A stretch of 64,000 bases of DNA from Membranipora membranacea (lineage: Eukaryota > Bryozoa > Gymnolaemata > Cheilostomatida > Membraniporidae), in the NCBI GenBank assembly GCA_914767715.1, contig OU612068.1, positions 11,470,001-11,534,000 on the forward strand, in the 5' to 3' direction. Positions 49,213-60,889 of this stretch are shown in pieces; positions within the stretch are counted from its first letter, which is position 1; each line of letters starts with the position of its first letter. Below the pieces are notes generated by a model that did no database searches, was not told the origin of the DNA, and saw only the letters and a program-made list of their open reading frames with translations. A program made the translations under genes and the position numbers.

Positions 49213-50878
49213 ATGGATTTTGGGTACCCGTTTCAGCACTACCCGTTTCAACCAACCAGTTGGGACAGTAATGCTGAACTAGAATTTTTAAATCGCTGGG
49301 TTCAAGGTATGTAAATTACCAAAATATCAACTTAATTAATATGAAGAGAATAGACGAGAAAAACTATGTCAGCCAATAGTAATTGTACGTTTTTCAGATA
49401 TGCTGTTGATCACATATTTTGTGGGAATTTGGTAATTTCAAAAAAACAAGAATCAAATTTAAAATTCAACAATCATGACGTGTTGACTGATATATATATA
49501 TTATTGTCATGTTGTAGATGAGGACTACAGATTTACCCGACAGCGTTACGCTCCGCTGACTTACTCAGAGATAGACTCTGACGGCAGCTCTCCCACTTCA
49601 GACGAGCCTCTGCTCCCCTGGAGAGAAAGCCTCGCCAATCGCCTTGCAGCAACAGCACATCTCTACTCTGATCTCGAAGATGATCCAAAGTACTCTGGTG
49701 ATAGAAAATACCCAGTCAAACGAGCGCATCGCACAGCAGCAAACCAGCGTGAACGAAAACGCATGAAATCTATAAACGATGCTTTCGACGATCTAAGACA
49801 ATACATTCCGCTGCCACAAAGTGAACGGACTAAATTATCTAAAGTTGAGACTTTGAAATATGCGATCATGTACATCGGGAATATGACCGAAACCTTACAA
49901 CAATACGAGGACACTAAATATTACCGCAAGAAGAAACACAGCGAGGCGCCCAAAAAAGTCGTGCTCAAGTGCAAAATAGGTAAGTTAATAGTCTAAGTTG
50001 ACTACATTTTATCTTGGTTCACGTATTTATCTTTGTACACCGGTAAGAGCTAAACCACATTTAGAAAATTAAAAAAATTCGGCAAACCTGAATCGATTGA
50101 TTCACCCAAGGAGGAACAGTGAGGTTACTCCATAGAAAAAAGTAACTGGCTTCATCATGTCCCTATTTTGCATATAATTAAAATTAAAATTTAAAAATAA
50201 AAAATAGCAGGTCTTCTGTAGAAGTTTATATAATGATACAGCTAATTAGCCATATTTCGTATGAGTCCATTGCTGAGACAAATACAAATACTGCAGTATC
50301 AATGTGATAATGATGTGGTTAGGGGTGATATATCACAGTAAATATTTACCCCCCTACTTGACAATGATTCACAGCTTGCTAAAGAGATTTACAGTTGGAT
50401 ACATCCCCCGTATCTCTATCATTGTATCATTGTAATCGTGTGCCTGCATAGAACCCTGGTAGGCAAGCGCAACTCTGCCCCATCTCCTCCAATTAAATGA
50501 ATCAATCAAGCTGTTCTATTGCTTTGATATTAATATTTTTAAATTGTACCCTCTTTATTTCTGTTGCGTTTAACCTTTAGAACTTTTTTTAACAATAACA
50601 GTGTTTATTTTGTTGATGCAAATCTCTTCATTTTCCTATTGAAAGAGTGAATTTATCTAACCACAAGTCTACATTTTTTTATAGAATCAGAACCAGATCT
50701 CACACATTCTCTCTCGTGGAGGAGGATCTCGGTGGACGTCACCAAAAAGTCAGAAAAATCTCACAAAGTTAAGACACATCTGTGGATTCCAAGCCTTCCT
50801 ACAGTCGACGATATGAACTTCCTGAATAATCCAGAACCTCTGACATATCCAGATATACCCGAACCTTATGTGTTTTAA
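49213..50878 (+). CDS. ptf1a: PTF1A-like bHLH transcription factor (249 aa)
   Basis: Nuclear DNA-binding factor; PTF1A in other animals acts with an E-protein and RBPJ in pancreatic and inhibitory-neuron specification. Exons 49213-49306, 49518-49979 and 50685-50878, both introns phase 1, sum to 250 codons including TAA. Residues ~103-158 form the bHLH: basic region [10 protein letters not shown], helix 1 [15 protein letters not shown], helix 2 [15 protein letters not shown]. The MxSINDAF wording is typical of PTF1A. Exon 3 gives HSLSW (193-197) and, ~20 residues later, HLWIP (217-221), matching in order and spacing the C1/C2 segment (HSLSW ... VWTPEDP) by which vertebrate PTF1A binds RBPJ. 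An acidic/Pro-rich N-terminal half precedes the bHLH. Assignment rests on both parts agreeing. It is divergent from the LRR gene. Confidence 0.85.
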
Positions 50879-51819
50879 TCATTCACCTTTGGCATTCAAA
50901 ATTTTTACAAAAAAAATAAGTTTGAAAATCTTTTGAGACCACCCGCCCTGTGGTGTACAGAAAATAGTTAACTTTTTTGTACACATTTCAGATTAAAAGT
51001 TAACAAAAAGGTTTCAATGTACCTTCCATCTGATAGTTCTGTGTCACTAACACATTGCTTTCATTCACCGCCCTAGCCTGTTTTGGCAAGCTTTGTTCGT
51101 TGGGTTGTCAAGACAGGCTATCACCAATCATACAAACAGAAGCATTTCTATTTGATACATTCCTGTGCATTACATCTTGTAACATATCCCCCCTTATAGT
51201 CATAGAGTAGCCTTGTCATATGGACCAGTAGTGTTTTGATTTAACTAAAAAAAACGGACACCACTGGGCTGCGATGGCAATAGCTATGATTTAACCTTAT
51301 CTTTAGCCCTCCAATAATTTATTCATCCTGCATGAGTTTATATATTTCATTACATAACCACTTGAAAATAATGACTATGCTGCCTTTTCTTATTTATTTT
51401 CAATTTACGTTCAAATTTCTGTAACTATGTCTGACAAACGGATATGAGTTTGTTCTGGTTCCACCAGCAATATAATATGTTATTACTTCTGTATCTTCCA
51501 TTTCGTTCTTACTTTCATTTCCCAGAGAAGGGTATTTCTTTTTGAAAGATTTTTCCCTTGAGACCACAAACATCCTTTTCACTGGGCACACATAATTCTG
51601 AAATTCCTTTTGTATCACGTCATTTTGACCCTAAACACCATGGTGTGGTTTGTTTATGCTAAACACCCATAGACAAAATACCCTACAATACAAAATGGGT
51701 ATATCTCTCAATAACATATTTGTGATTGTTTACTTTTAATGTTATTTAATTTGAGACATAATTATCTTAACAAATTCCAAACTACAATGGTATGTTGCTG
51801 TTTGTATGTTATATCAATC

Positions 51820-51825
51820 AATAAA
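51820..51825 (+). terminator. Candidate polyadenylation signal of the PTF1A-like gene
   Basis: AATAAA ~940 nt past the stop codon on the same strand; plausible but not unique support. Confidence 0.35.
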
Positions 51826-54392
51826 AAATAGGATTGTTCAAAAATAACTGCGTTAGCAAACAGTTATTATGGAAACCAATGAGGCAATTTTATCACAACA
51901 CTGAATTATTTTCATAGATGTCCACCTATTGTTCATGAAATCTTTGTCAACTAAAACTGAATTTGCTCAATTTTGAGCCTGAATGACTGGAAACAAAGAT
52001 GTGTTGCACAGTCTACAAACACTCACACATTGCTCATACCTCTAGCAAAGATGCCTCTAAAGTTGCTTACAATGAGAATGGGGCAACGGGATAGCATGAC
52101 TAAAATATTTGGCATGACTTAATTTGCACCTTTTTTCGCATGAAGTTGTGAGGTATGAATCATGGCAATGTACTCCGCCACCATGCAAAAGTTTATATAT
52201 ATATATACACTACCACAAATAGATATTGAAAAATAAATAACCATATGGGTTGTACAGCTCCTTGTGTCGAACATGGAGCTCTGAATTATCGGACAATTAG
52301 ATGTACCAAAATGTTGCAACGGCATGAAATAAATAGGCAATTACTTTTACTTGCATCATAATATATATGAGATTGCTTTAAATTACAAGCACTGGAAGGT
52401 GTAGACAACTCGCTAGTCGAATATTCAATTACAAGCTCTGACAAGCTCACGATTTTGTTTCGGAAATCCATTAGTGGTCAAGCTCAGACGCTGTTAGTTA
52501 TTAGCGCTGTAAGAGTTAAGGCACTTTTGTGATCTTATTGTGACGGTTCGGCAGCAAAATCTGATCCGAGTCTGACGCAAACAAAAGGCCTTCGGCAGCC
52601 AGCAAAAAGTCAATATCTTCAACAAACATGACATCTATTAATGAAAAGCTAATGCATCAACATTTAATTAGTTGGCATACGATGTGACTGCCAAGTGTTA
52701 GGCTGTGAAAAGAGGAACCTATCAAACACATTTCCAGCACTGCTGAACTTAAGTTCATAGTTCCGCATCTCGACATCGTATTGTGTGACAGTTCCAATAC
52801 TTCTCCAGCAAAAATACTTTGACCGCCTTTGCTTTGTTAACCAAAACCAGGAAATTCTTTTGGATGGCATGATACTTGATAATCACACCTAGAGATAGAG
52901 TTAACACAGGGGATTAGCAGATAAGCTTCCGTCGGCTGATTGATATAACACATCACACCATACACAGGTATGTATATATGTGCTAATGGTTATATAGAGA
53001 GATACAGACATGCCATGCCCTTATGTAATCTTGACCAATATTACCATTAGTAAGAATTTCCCAGCAAGCAGTTTTCCCTTATTATTAATTTGAAAGCTCG
53101 CAATAATAAACTATCCACAGACCCCCTGCAGTGTGGGTAAGTCTATTGGTCGAGGAATATCTTACGATTGAGAATTTTGATAGAACATACCAGTGGTCCT
53201 CCATCCACATGCTTACGCAGGCTTCTTGTGAATTGGAAATCAGGAATGATTTCAGGGAGTGACAACTCATTATGTTTCTGCAAGTTTGAGCAGAGAGTTT
53301 GGGACATGCTCTCTGGTTTATGTGCTCAAACATGACCCAGATTGCTGGTATTGACATTCAATTTTCAATCAGGCCTGTAGCCACTTTTCATAAACTATAT
53401 GCAACCAAAAGCCAAGTTTAGCACTTTAACAACCTACAAAGACAATAATTATGATCAAGAACGCACCGTTCAGGACTAAACTGGGAAAATTTTTTCTTCT
53501 AAGCCCATGTAAAATACTTGGTGCTTTCTGAGGCTTGTCACATTGATACGGATGTTATCCTAGTAACATGGCCAGTCTGTACTATAAGAAGGATGGTAGA
53601 TAAGTAAAAGTTTAAGTGGGGAGAGTAAACTTTCTAATCATAGGATGGTAGATATGAAATGAATGACATGGCAAGCACACACATACAATGCCATATAATA
53701 ATGATAAGATGACAATAGTTTATAATGAATGGAGCGTGCCACGTACATGTTATTCACCTTGAATTCAAGCTGACAAAAATTTAACACTTTTCCTATCTTT
53801 GCATTTTGCTGAAAGGTGGAGTAAGTCTGAATTTAATGTTCAATGTACGATATTGTCTAAGAAATTGGAGCACAGTGATTTATTATATTTATCAATGCAT
53901 GGCTAATGTGATTTTTTTAAACACAAACCTTGTTACTCGGTGTAAGTTTAGGGCCATTTATGTGCAACATTGGAAAAAAAAGGCGGCCAATAGAGAGAAC
54001 TGCAAATTCAACATTTTACTCAAATTTATTTAGATTAAAAGTCGACTGCAACACTTCACAACAGCACACATAATATTTACCTATTTGACCAGGTTCTAAG
54101 TTACCTGGTGCGATTTTGACAATACAAAATTAGAAAAAGTATGGGCTGAGATAGTTTGATTAATTTGATCGATCGATTTGATTTATAAATCTGAATGTGC
54201 ATCAAAATGCACCTTACTGTTTTTGGCACACAATTTAAGTTCTGGACGATATAAATTAGTGAAAGACGTCGTAATTTAACGGAGAAAGATCATCAAATTG
54301 AACAAAAAATATTTGGAAATTTCTACAAAAGCTTGTCAGGGTAGAGGCGACACAATTTGTTTGTCATAAAAGATAATTCAGACTCTGTTATG

Positions 54393-54457
54393 ATGTTACC
54401 TGAGAAGGTATATTTGTTACCTGGGAGGGTAATGTTGTTACCTGGGAGGGTATTAGG
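54393..54457. repeat. Short tandem repeat directly after the HSD17B7 stop
   Basis: Three units around TGTTACCTGGGAGGGTA, ~22-24 bp apart, the first degenerate (GAGAAGG). They abut the stop codon region and would lie at the start of the 3'UTR. Confidence 0.65.
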
Positions 54458-57400
54458 TTAAAGTTTGAAGTCATTGATGATTTTCTCTAGCGCCTGATAA
54501 CATTGGTCAGCTTCGTCTGGTTTTATATTATCCATCTACAATGATGAAGAAAAGAATTTAGAAGATGTACAGAATTTCCCTCTGTCCAAGTTTCCTTATT
54601 GTCCAGAACTGATGAACATTTTAAAGAATTGATAACACCAGGGGTTAGGCAATAATATTATATGAACATTTATATATTACCGTGGAACAGTTTATTTTGC
54701 GAGGCTACATTTAAGATGAAGGTCCCAAGTCTATAACTTTTGAAATTTGTAGTTATCAAATCAGTTAAATTCAGTAATTAAATTTGAACAGTAAAGTAAA
54801 ATTAACTGCAATGTCTGTCCCAGTATCTCAAATTTTCTTTATCCAAGCTAGCCGTTATTGTAAAATCCTTTTTTGCAAGAGAGAGATTTTTATTGTAACC
54901 TCCGAGCGAGATGCGCGATGAAATTGGAAATGGAGTTTGAATCTTCTTCAAACTCTATGATGGGTATTTGAGAATCATACATTCTGTTGGGGAAGGACAT
55001 GTGTTGTTGTGGATGGATATGAATTGGTCGCCTGTGGATGGTGGGAGAAATCATAATGCGCTCAGATTAGCCAGTATAAGCGTATTAAAATTTATCCCCC
55101 TGCCAAGTAGAGCCAGGGACATTATATTGAACTGCGATAAATACTTTGATTCCCATCTTTCCTCAACAGAATGTTTGATTCTCAAATACTCAACATGGAT
55201 TTGAGTAAAATTCCATCGCTATAAACGGTTCATTACATCAATGAATCACTTTCGTATATAAAAGAACCACCTCACAAGGGATTAACGATAACACTTGGAT
55301 TAAAGTGAATATCTATTTATCTAAGGAGTTGCAACATGATGTGTGGATAAGTTTCTGCTTGGAATGAATGGCAAGAAAAACAGCACCTTGTATGCTGGAT
55401 TGGAGATTTGTAGCTATGTGTGATTATTTTTGGTATATGTAAAGAGTTTAAGTTTATCTCACTGATGCATTTTACAGTCAGGGAACAACACAGCGGTGTG
55501 TAAGGTAAATTTGTTGTTGCAGCAAAGCAGAGAAAGCAAAGGTAAGTTCGGGAAGAAGGCAACTTCAAAAATTAAGTTTTTCGATGATCTTTTGATTCCT
55601 AAGTATTATTTTGAGACAGAATGGAACTTGATGACATCAAGATTGGGGAAAAGTAACAGTAGTTATCTACATGCCTTACGGAAGACGCTATCAGTAAACC
55701 TAGCTGCAGAATCTATAATTTATATATCCTATATAGATACAGATGTCATAATGACACCTGAGTAAACTGAAGGTACAGTTAGCTATTCAGGTATCGCGGG
55801 CGCCCGCACATGTATTACCTTGTGTATATGAGTGTATGGTTTCCCCATGACGGAACACATTGAGTAATATTTGTGATATGGGTCTAGTTTCTCAGCTTTC
55901 TGCTTCGTAAGCCAAACCTAAAATATATGAACAAGGTCAGCCCATAAACAGTATACAGCGATATCACGAGACATTATAGATACATTATAGAGCCGTATTA
56001 TCTGGGTATATCTGCCTATCTGTGTGGGAACAGACATATTTCAATAACAGAACCAAGCCTTAGCCAGAATTAACCTCCTAGAATAGCAACAGTTATCTGT
56101 AGCTGACATCAGAGGAAGCTTTTAGATCGGGAGTTGTGTCAACAAACAGCAGAACCCCTAGTCACAAGGTCAGCTATGCATTTATATATCGTTACCATCT
56201 CTATGCGCAGAATAGAGTATTTGACTTGTAGGGAAACTGCTTTGGCGTTGCAAGAGATGGTGTCACTTTAAGATTTAAAATCATAATTGCAAGTTCATGA
56301 TGTAAGAAGTTGCTTTAAGGCCATGATACAAGAGATTTAAGACTAGCGAGGAAGACGGATGGATTTTTATCACTATCATAGACAAAAATTTGTCACGAAA
56401 TACGTTGTATTAGCATACGTTGACAATAGCATACTTAGATTCACGGTTTGGTGAATTTTAGTGGATGAGGGAACAGGTCAGCTCATATACTGGGAGATTG
56501 AATATGATTTATAAAAACAATAAATGATGGAACTTTTGGAAAAGCAAATGAGACCAACGAATTCAACTCATGTTGTGTTGGACAAAAATATATTCACTTT
56601 AGAGTTGCTATAAAATCAAAAAGTGCAGATTTTGATACCTCATTAGAGTGATCTACAAATTTTAGGACGAAAGGTAGGCAATAGCAAATGATTCAATGAA
56701 TTTAACTTCTGTCAATAAAAACAATGTCAATCAAGACATGATACAGGATCAGGAGTTTCCCTGATTAATCCGACCAATATATGATAAATTATAAATCATC
56801 TACAAACAGAGTGGCCAAAACTTTATCTTAAAATAACAACTAGGATACAAAATCAATCTAATGGTGTCAAAACTCTGAAATTAGATAGTAAAGTCCATGA
56901 TACCAATGGTAAAAATATACCAATTAGCTATAGTAAATTTTTTTGCTAATACGGCCAATTTGCGGCAAGTTTTTCTCCATTTGTAGGCTTGAATACAGAA
57001 TATTACATGGGATTTTTCCAAAATATGAGCAATAACACTTGTTTGAAAGAATAGGGACCCGTATCGCTGAACTTTATCGGTAATGGAATTCAAATGATAC
57101 CAAAGACATGCGTATAAAATCAATGACGGTTTGCCTCCTCATATAAACAACAGCTTTACTGGTTCTTAATAATTTAAAGTACATACCAAGGCTTCAGCTC
57201 CATTAAATGGATCCCATGTAAAGGCAGGTACAATGACCCGCATCTGTAACAGGAAAAAGACAGCAAGGTATGAGGTCTTATCCTGATGGCGTCACAAAGG
57301 ACTTAGGAGAATAAAAGCAGGATTTCATCAGAATAATCTCAAAATTATAGTTGTTCCAAATGATACCAGGTTGAAAATTAAGTAAGGGTACTATAATAAA

Positions 57401-58752
57401 TATGCAAGGCTTCAAAACCATCAGAGAAGATGCTAAGGTATACTCAAATTTTTAAGGGCAAAATCAAATTATTTTTCATCTAAAATTTAAGAAACGCACC
57501 CACAGGACATCCTGCACATGACTCGACTTGTCAGCAACATAATATCGCCAATAATCAAAAGTTGACATAAAGCTTTTGCATGGAAAATCAAATAAAATGT
57601 ACTTTTCTGTAATCTTTAATGGTCTGTATTCCGACGCTAATAAGTTGCTGATACTTGTTGAGTTGGTCAAACTTACCAACAATATGATAGGGTAGATGAT
57701 ATACCACAGCCACATGGGTATCATACCTAACGTTACCCCGGAGATCATAGCACCTGGACACATTGTGGCAGTAGTTACATTCTACAAATCACAATACCAG
57801 CACAATACATCAGCCGGTTGAGTTTGGAAAACTTACCAACAATATAATAGGGTAGATGAGATACCATAGCCACATGGGTACCATACCTAACGATACCCCA
57901 GAGATCATAAAACCTGGACACATTGTGGCAGTTGTCACATTCTACAAATATTAATATCTGCACATCAGCTGGTTAAATTCTTTGTAAGAGATCTCGATGA
58001 CAAGTAATATAATAAGTATCAACCATACCATACATGTACAGGGTACTGTGGCATAATGGGGATTTGAATGAAGTGGAGATGTGAAAATGGAGCACAATTG
58101 ATCTTTATACATTCATGGGCCTGCATCTGAGGTAAAAGAGTTTTGTCAAGCTTTCCAGACCGTTGACAGCAAGTCAGCAAATGCCACCGTAATTCTATTT
58201 CTCTTACACAGAATATCCGCTCACCTGTTTCCTCAGTTTATCATTCATTACTACAGATATTGAGTCTATGAGATACTTTGAGGAAGCATACGGATCTTCG
58301 CTGAAAAACACCATCAGAAATTAGTAACCAAAAATTATCTTTCCTATCTTTCCACAATTGAGGAAAGTGTACTGAACATTAAATGATGCAATTCCAGACC
58401 GGTGCATGTGTGCCTATTTTCCTGTCAGTACCGTAAAACCTGACGTGGGAAATGATACATATAGACGCGGCTTACATCTGAATCATGATTAACATTTTGT
58501 TGGCCATACATAGTGACTTGTAAATGTGATTCACTTTTATGTCTGGTGACTCCATTGGGAGGTTTTACGATAACGGGCAGGAGTTCTGAAAATGAGCTGC
58601 AAGCCTGTGTTTAACACCATAGCTAAATATACATACCCTGATGTACATTGTATATCAGCTATAGAGAAGGCATCGGGTGAAGAAGTTTTGGAAGACGTCC
58701 AAACAATTCTGGAAGGTTCAGATCCTCCTAATATGCTGTCAAGTTGTTTAAC
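54458..58752 (-). CDS. HSD17B7-like 3-ketosteroid reductase, C-terminal half, with duplicated exon
   Basis: In transcription order: 58752-58637, 58300-58225, then either 57941-57837 or 57781-57677, 57243-57187, 55917-55819, 54535-54458 (stop 54460-54458); phases join throughout. HSD17B7 is an ER-associated short-chain dehydrogenase/reductase acting on 3-ketosteroid sterol intermediates and estrone. Visible landmarks: IVWTSSK (active-site Ser strand), EDPYASSKY (catalytic YxxxK), MCPG (Pro-Gly cofactor motif), a hydrophobic segment, TWDPFNGAEALVWL, and DNIKPDEADQCYQALEK near the end, each with a clear counterpart in vertebrate HSD17B7. About 176 residues are encoded, half the usual ~340. The N-terminal Rossmann half (TGxxxGIG, NAG) is missing: I find no such exon between 58753 and 60889, where an opposite-strand GPCR begins. 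It could be split around a nested gene beyond the window, or truncated. Confidence 0.85.
57677..57781 (-). CDS. HSD17B7 alternative exon, version 1 (3' copy)
   Basis: A 105-bp, phase 0-0 exon with its own acceptor (57783-57782) and donor GTAAG. It encodes NVTTATMCPGAMISG... to ...YPIILL: the strand after the catalytic helix, the Pro-Gly motif and the following hydrophobic substrate/membrane segment. It differs from version 2 at only five or so residues (A/F, T/S, I/V, I/L). Confidence 0.85.
57837..57941 (-). CDS. HSD17B7 alternative exon, version 2 (5' copy)
   Basis: Same length and phase as version 1, and it encodes NVTTATMCPGFMISG... to ...YPIILL. It is separated from version 1 by only 55 bp (57782-57836), which would be a very short intron, so splicing one to the other is likely blocked and the two are probably mutually exclusive. 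Including both would keep the frame but duplicate the Pro-Gly motif. Confidence 0.85.
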
Positions 58753-60889
58753 CTGGAAGTAAATAGACAGCTTATTGTTAACCGTATAGTTATCATAATA
58801 TGTAAGTTGGATTCTATAGCCTAGCTAGGAATAGCTCTAACTTGATGGAAGCCTGAAAATGATGGTGGATGGTTTCAATACGTTTTTCTATATTCAATGT
58901 TTGCTTATATTCAAATTTTAAACAGTTTACCCGAAAGAAGTCTACAATTTTCACATTGCCTTGATCATTTTGTGTGGGGAAGTTTTCCATTTCCTCAAAC
59001 GACCAGAGCCTAGGAGATTAAATGTGCGGCTTACTTTTAAAAAATCTGTGATGATATACCCAACCGTAACACTTTGTTCCCTCACCCCATGTCTGGACCA
59101 CAAAACCATTCACAATATTGTATCAATATCGTTGGATTAAATTATATTATCATCATATTACATTAAATAATTATATTATAAAAATAAAGATGTCAGCCAG
59201 CCGCTCACTCTGTCATGTTTATCTAATATGACCCGGGAGTGACATTCCTCGTCCCCCCTGCCGATGTATGTTTAGTGGTGATATTTAAATAATTAGATTG
59301 TATCGAGGCCATACAGAGGCAGTGACATTTTCTAACTACTATTTTCGATTAAGTTATGATGTCAGATCAGCAGGTGGAGTTCTGACAAGGTCGGCGACCA
59401 CCTGAACAACCATAACAAGTTGGGGAACGATGGTAAAAACACCAGTACAGTATTCGAGAGATATGTTTGGTTTTTTGAGCATGTTTTAACAGTTCAAACT
59501 TTGTTAATTAAATTGAGTAAATAAACTTTACCATGGTACTAGTCTGAGCCCCCCAGACTTTACCTTGGTACTAGTCTGAGCCCCCCAGACTTTTGCCCAC
59601 AGCCCGACGGCCACCCGGCGTTGGAAATGGTACATTGTACAATTACTTGATATATAGATTTGAAGGCTGAGAGATAAATGTATAGGATATTCAGAATTCA
59701 ATGAATGCACAAAAATGTATCATCAGGGAGGCCAGGGGATGAGCATTGGTTAACGTAACAGTTAAGTTATTCAATAAACACTTACAATTACACAACATTT
59801 TAGAGCTATTTTGGAACTGGGCCAGTTTTATATTTTTCAAATTAATATTAATCTGTATTATAACAGCTCAATAAATCTCTATCTGATTCAAGAATTAACA
59901 GATTAACTTTGAGTGAAAAGGTCAGGTAAGTAGAGTCGAGGTATCCGAAGGTTTGTCAGGATTATTTCACAGCTGAACTTTCTGAGGACAAAAACTGCTA
60001 TACGAAATCTCAGCCGAATAGTTAAGCTCGAGTGTAAAAACAATAAAACTAGTATTTACAATTAAAGAAGCTCGAGCAAATGCCAGAAAAGTAATGGCTG
60101 TTTTCGCACTGCTCTTGATCTCCGAAAATTATCCCTTGGCAAAAGGTTGGGGTTATTCGGCTAACATTGTCCTTGTAAATACCACCAGCACGGTGGGCAT
60201 CGACTAACAGACAATTCATATATGAGGTAGCATTGCTTGTTTATTTCCTGTTTATGAGTTTGATCTTATGAGCAGCCAAAAAACATATTAAGTCTGCTTA
60301 GCTGCTTAGTTACTTTAGTTTAACCAGGGTGAGAAAGTCATGAATCTCATACACAGTATTAACCAAGTTAGATATTTGATTGTAACAGGATTTGGCAGCA
60401 AAGGTGCAAAATATTAAGCATATTTTTAGATTTACATCTAGCTAAGCAATAAAGCTCTAAAATCTTTGCTTATGGGGATTAGCGCAAAGTTTTTTTCTCT
60501 TGGTGCAATAAAATCCATAACAGTATACATTATTATTTTATTAGGGGGTTATGTTTTGCTGCTGTGAAATGGTAATGTAGGAGTTTATTGAATAAGACCT
60601 CATAAATTATCCTTCTCCATATCGATAATAATTACGTATCATCATTTCAGATTGTAATGTCAGAGGCAGCACAACATTTATAAGACATTCATAATCATAG
60701 CAGTACAGCAGGAGGTAGAACCTGCAGAGTTATATCACAGGGTACGCTGCTGACAGAAGGACAATCTATACAGATAGTGTCAGGCCTTACAGGTGCTGAA
60801 TGAATGTTGGAGAGTCTAATGACCTTTGTGTAAAAGAGATCTTCAGGCAAAGGAGTAATCGCTAAGTGAGGAATATCATTTCGACGGGT
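58753..60889. other. Spacer between the HSD17B7 fragment and the GPCR
   Basis: I searched the minus strand here for Rossmann-fold exons and saw none. It contains the duplicated AGTCTGAGCCCCCCAG repeat (59525-59588). The right end should hold the promoter and 5'UTR of the GPCR. No RNA gene was recognised. Confidence 0.5.
59525..59588. repeat. 32-bp tandem duplication of the AGTCTG...CAGACT repeat core
   Basis: Two 32-bp units (59525-59556 and 59557-59588) differ by one base (CATGG versus CTTGG). The shared core TAGTCTGAGCCCCCCAGACT is the reverse complement of the copy at 8372-8391, 51 kb away. Confidence 0.8.

Larger units (their letters stand above)
50879..54457. other. Spacer between PTF1A-like and HSD17B7-like genes
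   Basis: The left part is the PTF1A 3'UTR and the right part (minus strand) the HSD17B7 3'UTR, with a candidate AATAAA at 54030-54025. A short AT repeat lies at ~52194-52207. Open frames up to 90 codons on the minus strand (for example 53085-53357) lack recognisable motifs or splice support. No gene is called. Confidence 0.5.

Noticed and set aside
53085-53357. 90-codon minus-strand frame downstream of the PTF1A-like gene
   Set aside because: No domain, no splice context, and not conserved with anything in the window.
58930-59030. Minus-strand segment reading SFEEMENFPTQNDQGNVK up to a GTAAAC donor, in phase with the HSD17B7 fragment
   Set aside because: It does not match the expected sequence before IVWTSSK in HSD17B7, the donor is poor, and the upstream frame is closed. 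Probably chance, though it could be a new first exon if a transcript supports it.
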